DNA from: Shewanella sp. ANA-3
GTDB lineage: Bacteria; Pseudomonadota; Gammaproteobacteria; Enterobacterales; Shewanellaceae
Assembly: GCF_000203935.1 (NCBI RefSeq)
Contig: NC_008577.1
Coordinates: forward strand, 4,154,001-4,218,000
Reading direction: 5' to 3'
Length of the DNA: 64,000 nucleotides
The notes under the pieces are model-generated. The model was not told where the DNA came from. It searched no databases and saw only the letters and a program-made list of their open reading frames with translations. Both the position numbers and the translations under genes were made by a program. Shown here in pieces: positions 63,070-64,000 of the stretch. Each line of letters opens with the position of its first letter. The first letter of the stretch is position 1.

Positions 63070-64000
63070 CGGCTATCTTGCTCCAAGGAACGGTTTAAAT
63101 AAATCAGCGGGACTAAGCCCACGATCACAATCACAATGGCGGGCAAGGCGCCATGTTCAAGCTTTTCGTCTGAGACAAACTGGAAAACATAGGTGGCGAG
63201 ATTCTCAAACCCTATGGGCCGCAGCATTAATGCCGCTGGTAATTCTTTCATGCTTTCGATAAACACCAGTAGCGCCCCGGCAAATAAGCCCTTAGTGAGC
63301 AGCGGCAGATGCACTCTTTGCAATAGTCGTCTTGGGCTCTGCCCTAAGGTCAGACTTACCATGTCCAGTGACGGTGAAATGCGTTTATAGCTGGTCTCTA
63401 CACTGCCGATGGCGATAGCCACAAAGCGCACACAAAAGGCAAAAACCAGTGCGACCGTACTGCCCGTAAGCAGGAGCCCAGGGCCTGTCATTCCCAACCA
63501 GTCGGCTACATCATTGATCGCAAAATCGAGCAGGGTTAACGGCACTAGCACGCCAATCGCCAGTACTGTGCCAGGCAAGGCATAGCCAGTCGAGGCCAAG
63601 CGTGATGGCAGCGCATCGCTCGACCTTGGGCTCACGCGGCGGATAAACATCAATATCAATGCAATCGCGCAGCACACTAGGCTAGTAATAAGCGCAAGGC
63701 TCAAGCTATTCATGCTCAATTGCCAGAAAATCGGATCCCAGCTCTGCTCAAAATAATCGATGGCATAGGAGAGCAAAATGCCGCTTGGTAGTATAAAGGC
63801 CAGCAGTAACAAGGTGATGCAATAGCCGAGGGCAAGCAGGGTTTGTAGCGGTGAAAGCCGATATAAATCGCTCGCTTGAATGCGGGACTGCTTTTGGAAT
63901 AACTGCTGTTTACGGCGGGCAAAACGCTCTACCCCAATCAAGCTAAACACTACCAAGAGGATAATGGCCGAAAGCTTGGCCGCCGCCGTCAAATTGCCAT
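63066..64000 (-). CDS. fbpB: Fe3+-type ABC transporter permease (N-terminal part beyond window)
   Basis: The frame is open to the right edge, so the true start lies outside. Six or more membrane segments are seen in this part and the EAA-like loop is at SLTLGQSPRRLLQRVHLPLL. FbpB-type permeases are about 500 residues with twelve segments, so roughly half is missing. Overlap with fbpC by 4 bases shows one operon. Confidence 0.85.
   Translation of the reverse strand, partial: GNLTAAAKLSAIILLVVFSLIGVERFARRKQQLFQKQSRIQASDLYRLSPLQTLLALGYCITLLLLAFILPSGILLSYAIDYFEQSWDPIFWQLSMNSLSLALITSLVCCAIALILMFIRRVSPRSSDALPSRLASTGYALPGTVLAIGVLVPLTLLDFAINDVADWLGMTGPGLLLTGSTVALVFAFCVRFVAIAIGSVETSYKRISPSLDMVSLTLGQSPRRLLQRVHLPLLTKGLFAGALLVFIESMKELPAALMLRPIGFENLATYVFQFVSDEKLEHGALPAIVIVIVGLVPLIYLNRSLEQDSR

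Noticed and set aside
1..64000. CRISPR arrays, tRNA and rRNA genes, intact insertion sequences.
   Set aside because: None seen. The only regular repeat series is the degenerate 17-bp array at 53880-53976, without spacers of unique sequence.

Overview
The window looks like chromosomal DNA of a Shewanella species close to S. oneidensis / MR-4 / MR-7 / ANA-3. This rests on gene content and order: gcvTHP next to two ubiquinone hydroxylases, ygfB, zapA, 6S RNA and the 5-formyl-THF cyclo-ligase gene; the mdh/argR divergent pair; a DyP peroxidase beside ggt and an iron-type ABC transporter; and azurin, ketone-body genes and metE/metR. No rRNA, tRNA, CRISPR array or intact transposon was seen.

Layout. 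1-5.3 kb: a partial amidase with a mini-ORF before it, agmatine deiminase, and ketone-body use (hbdH divergent from scoAB). 5.3-9.5 kb: metE and its activator gene metR, divergent around a row of MetJ-type boxes, then an HDOD protein. 9.5-12.2 kb: a TonB-dependent receptor behind a cobalamin riboswitch, so a B12 receptor. 12.2-16 kb: a secreted protein of unknown function and a pair formed by an RCC1-like lipoprotein and a membrane protein. 16-18.7 kb: nucleoside hydrolase, ribokinase, azurin. 18.8-34.5 kb: mostly single genes (DUF3622, GDPD lipoprotein, phosphoribosyltransferase, PhoD-like phosphatase, CBS, DUF4274, MATE, esterase, cupin, GGDEF, OsmC-YcaO fusion, MCP, RRF_GI). PhoB-box-like repeats precede the GDPD and PhoD genes. 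44.2-57.1 kb: gcvTHP, ubiquinone hydroxylases, ygfB, zapA, 6S RNA, 5-FCL, folM, a DCC protein, mdh, argR. 57.3-64 kb: NAD(P)-binding protein and LysR regulator, DyP peroxidase, gamma-glutamyltransferase, and Fe3+-type ABC transporter genes running off the right end.

The standout is an accessory island at about 35.1-44.1 kb, inserted between two housekeeping blocks and visibly more AT-rich than its surroundings. A tight seven-gene minus-strand operon (43378 to 35840) encodes a large polytopic membrane protein, a coiled-coil protein with a C-terminal anchor, a 1020-residue FtsK/SpoIIIE-type ATPase with three tandem P-loop-like regions of which only the middle one keeps intact Walker motifs, two proteins of about 90 residues with the size and turn motif of WXG100/ESAT-6 proteins, a long coiled-coil protein, and a 150-residue helical protein with a W-x-D turn. 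Motor plus paired small helical proteins plus membrane parts resembles the core of a type VII (ESX/Ess) secretion system, but in a Gram-negative genome and without recognisable EccB/D/E, EsaA or toxin genes. Its promoter region carries a perfect FNR/EtrA-type box and an 18-bp perfect palindrome against the first ribosome-binding site. I cannot name this system. It is the best candidate here for something undescribed; export machine, anti-phage system or envelope complex are all open.
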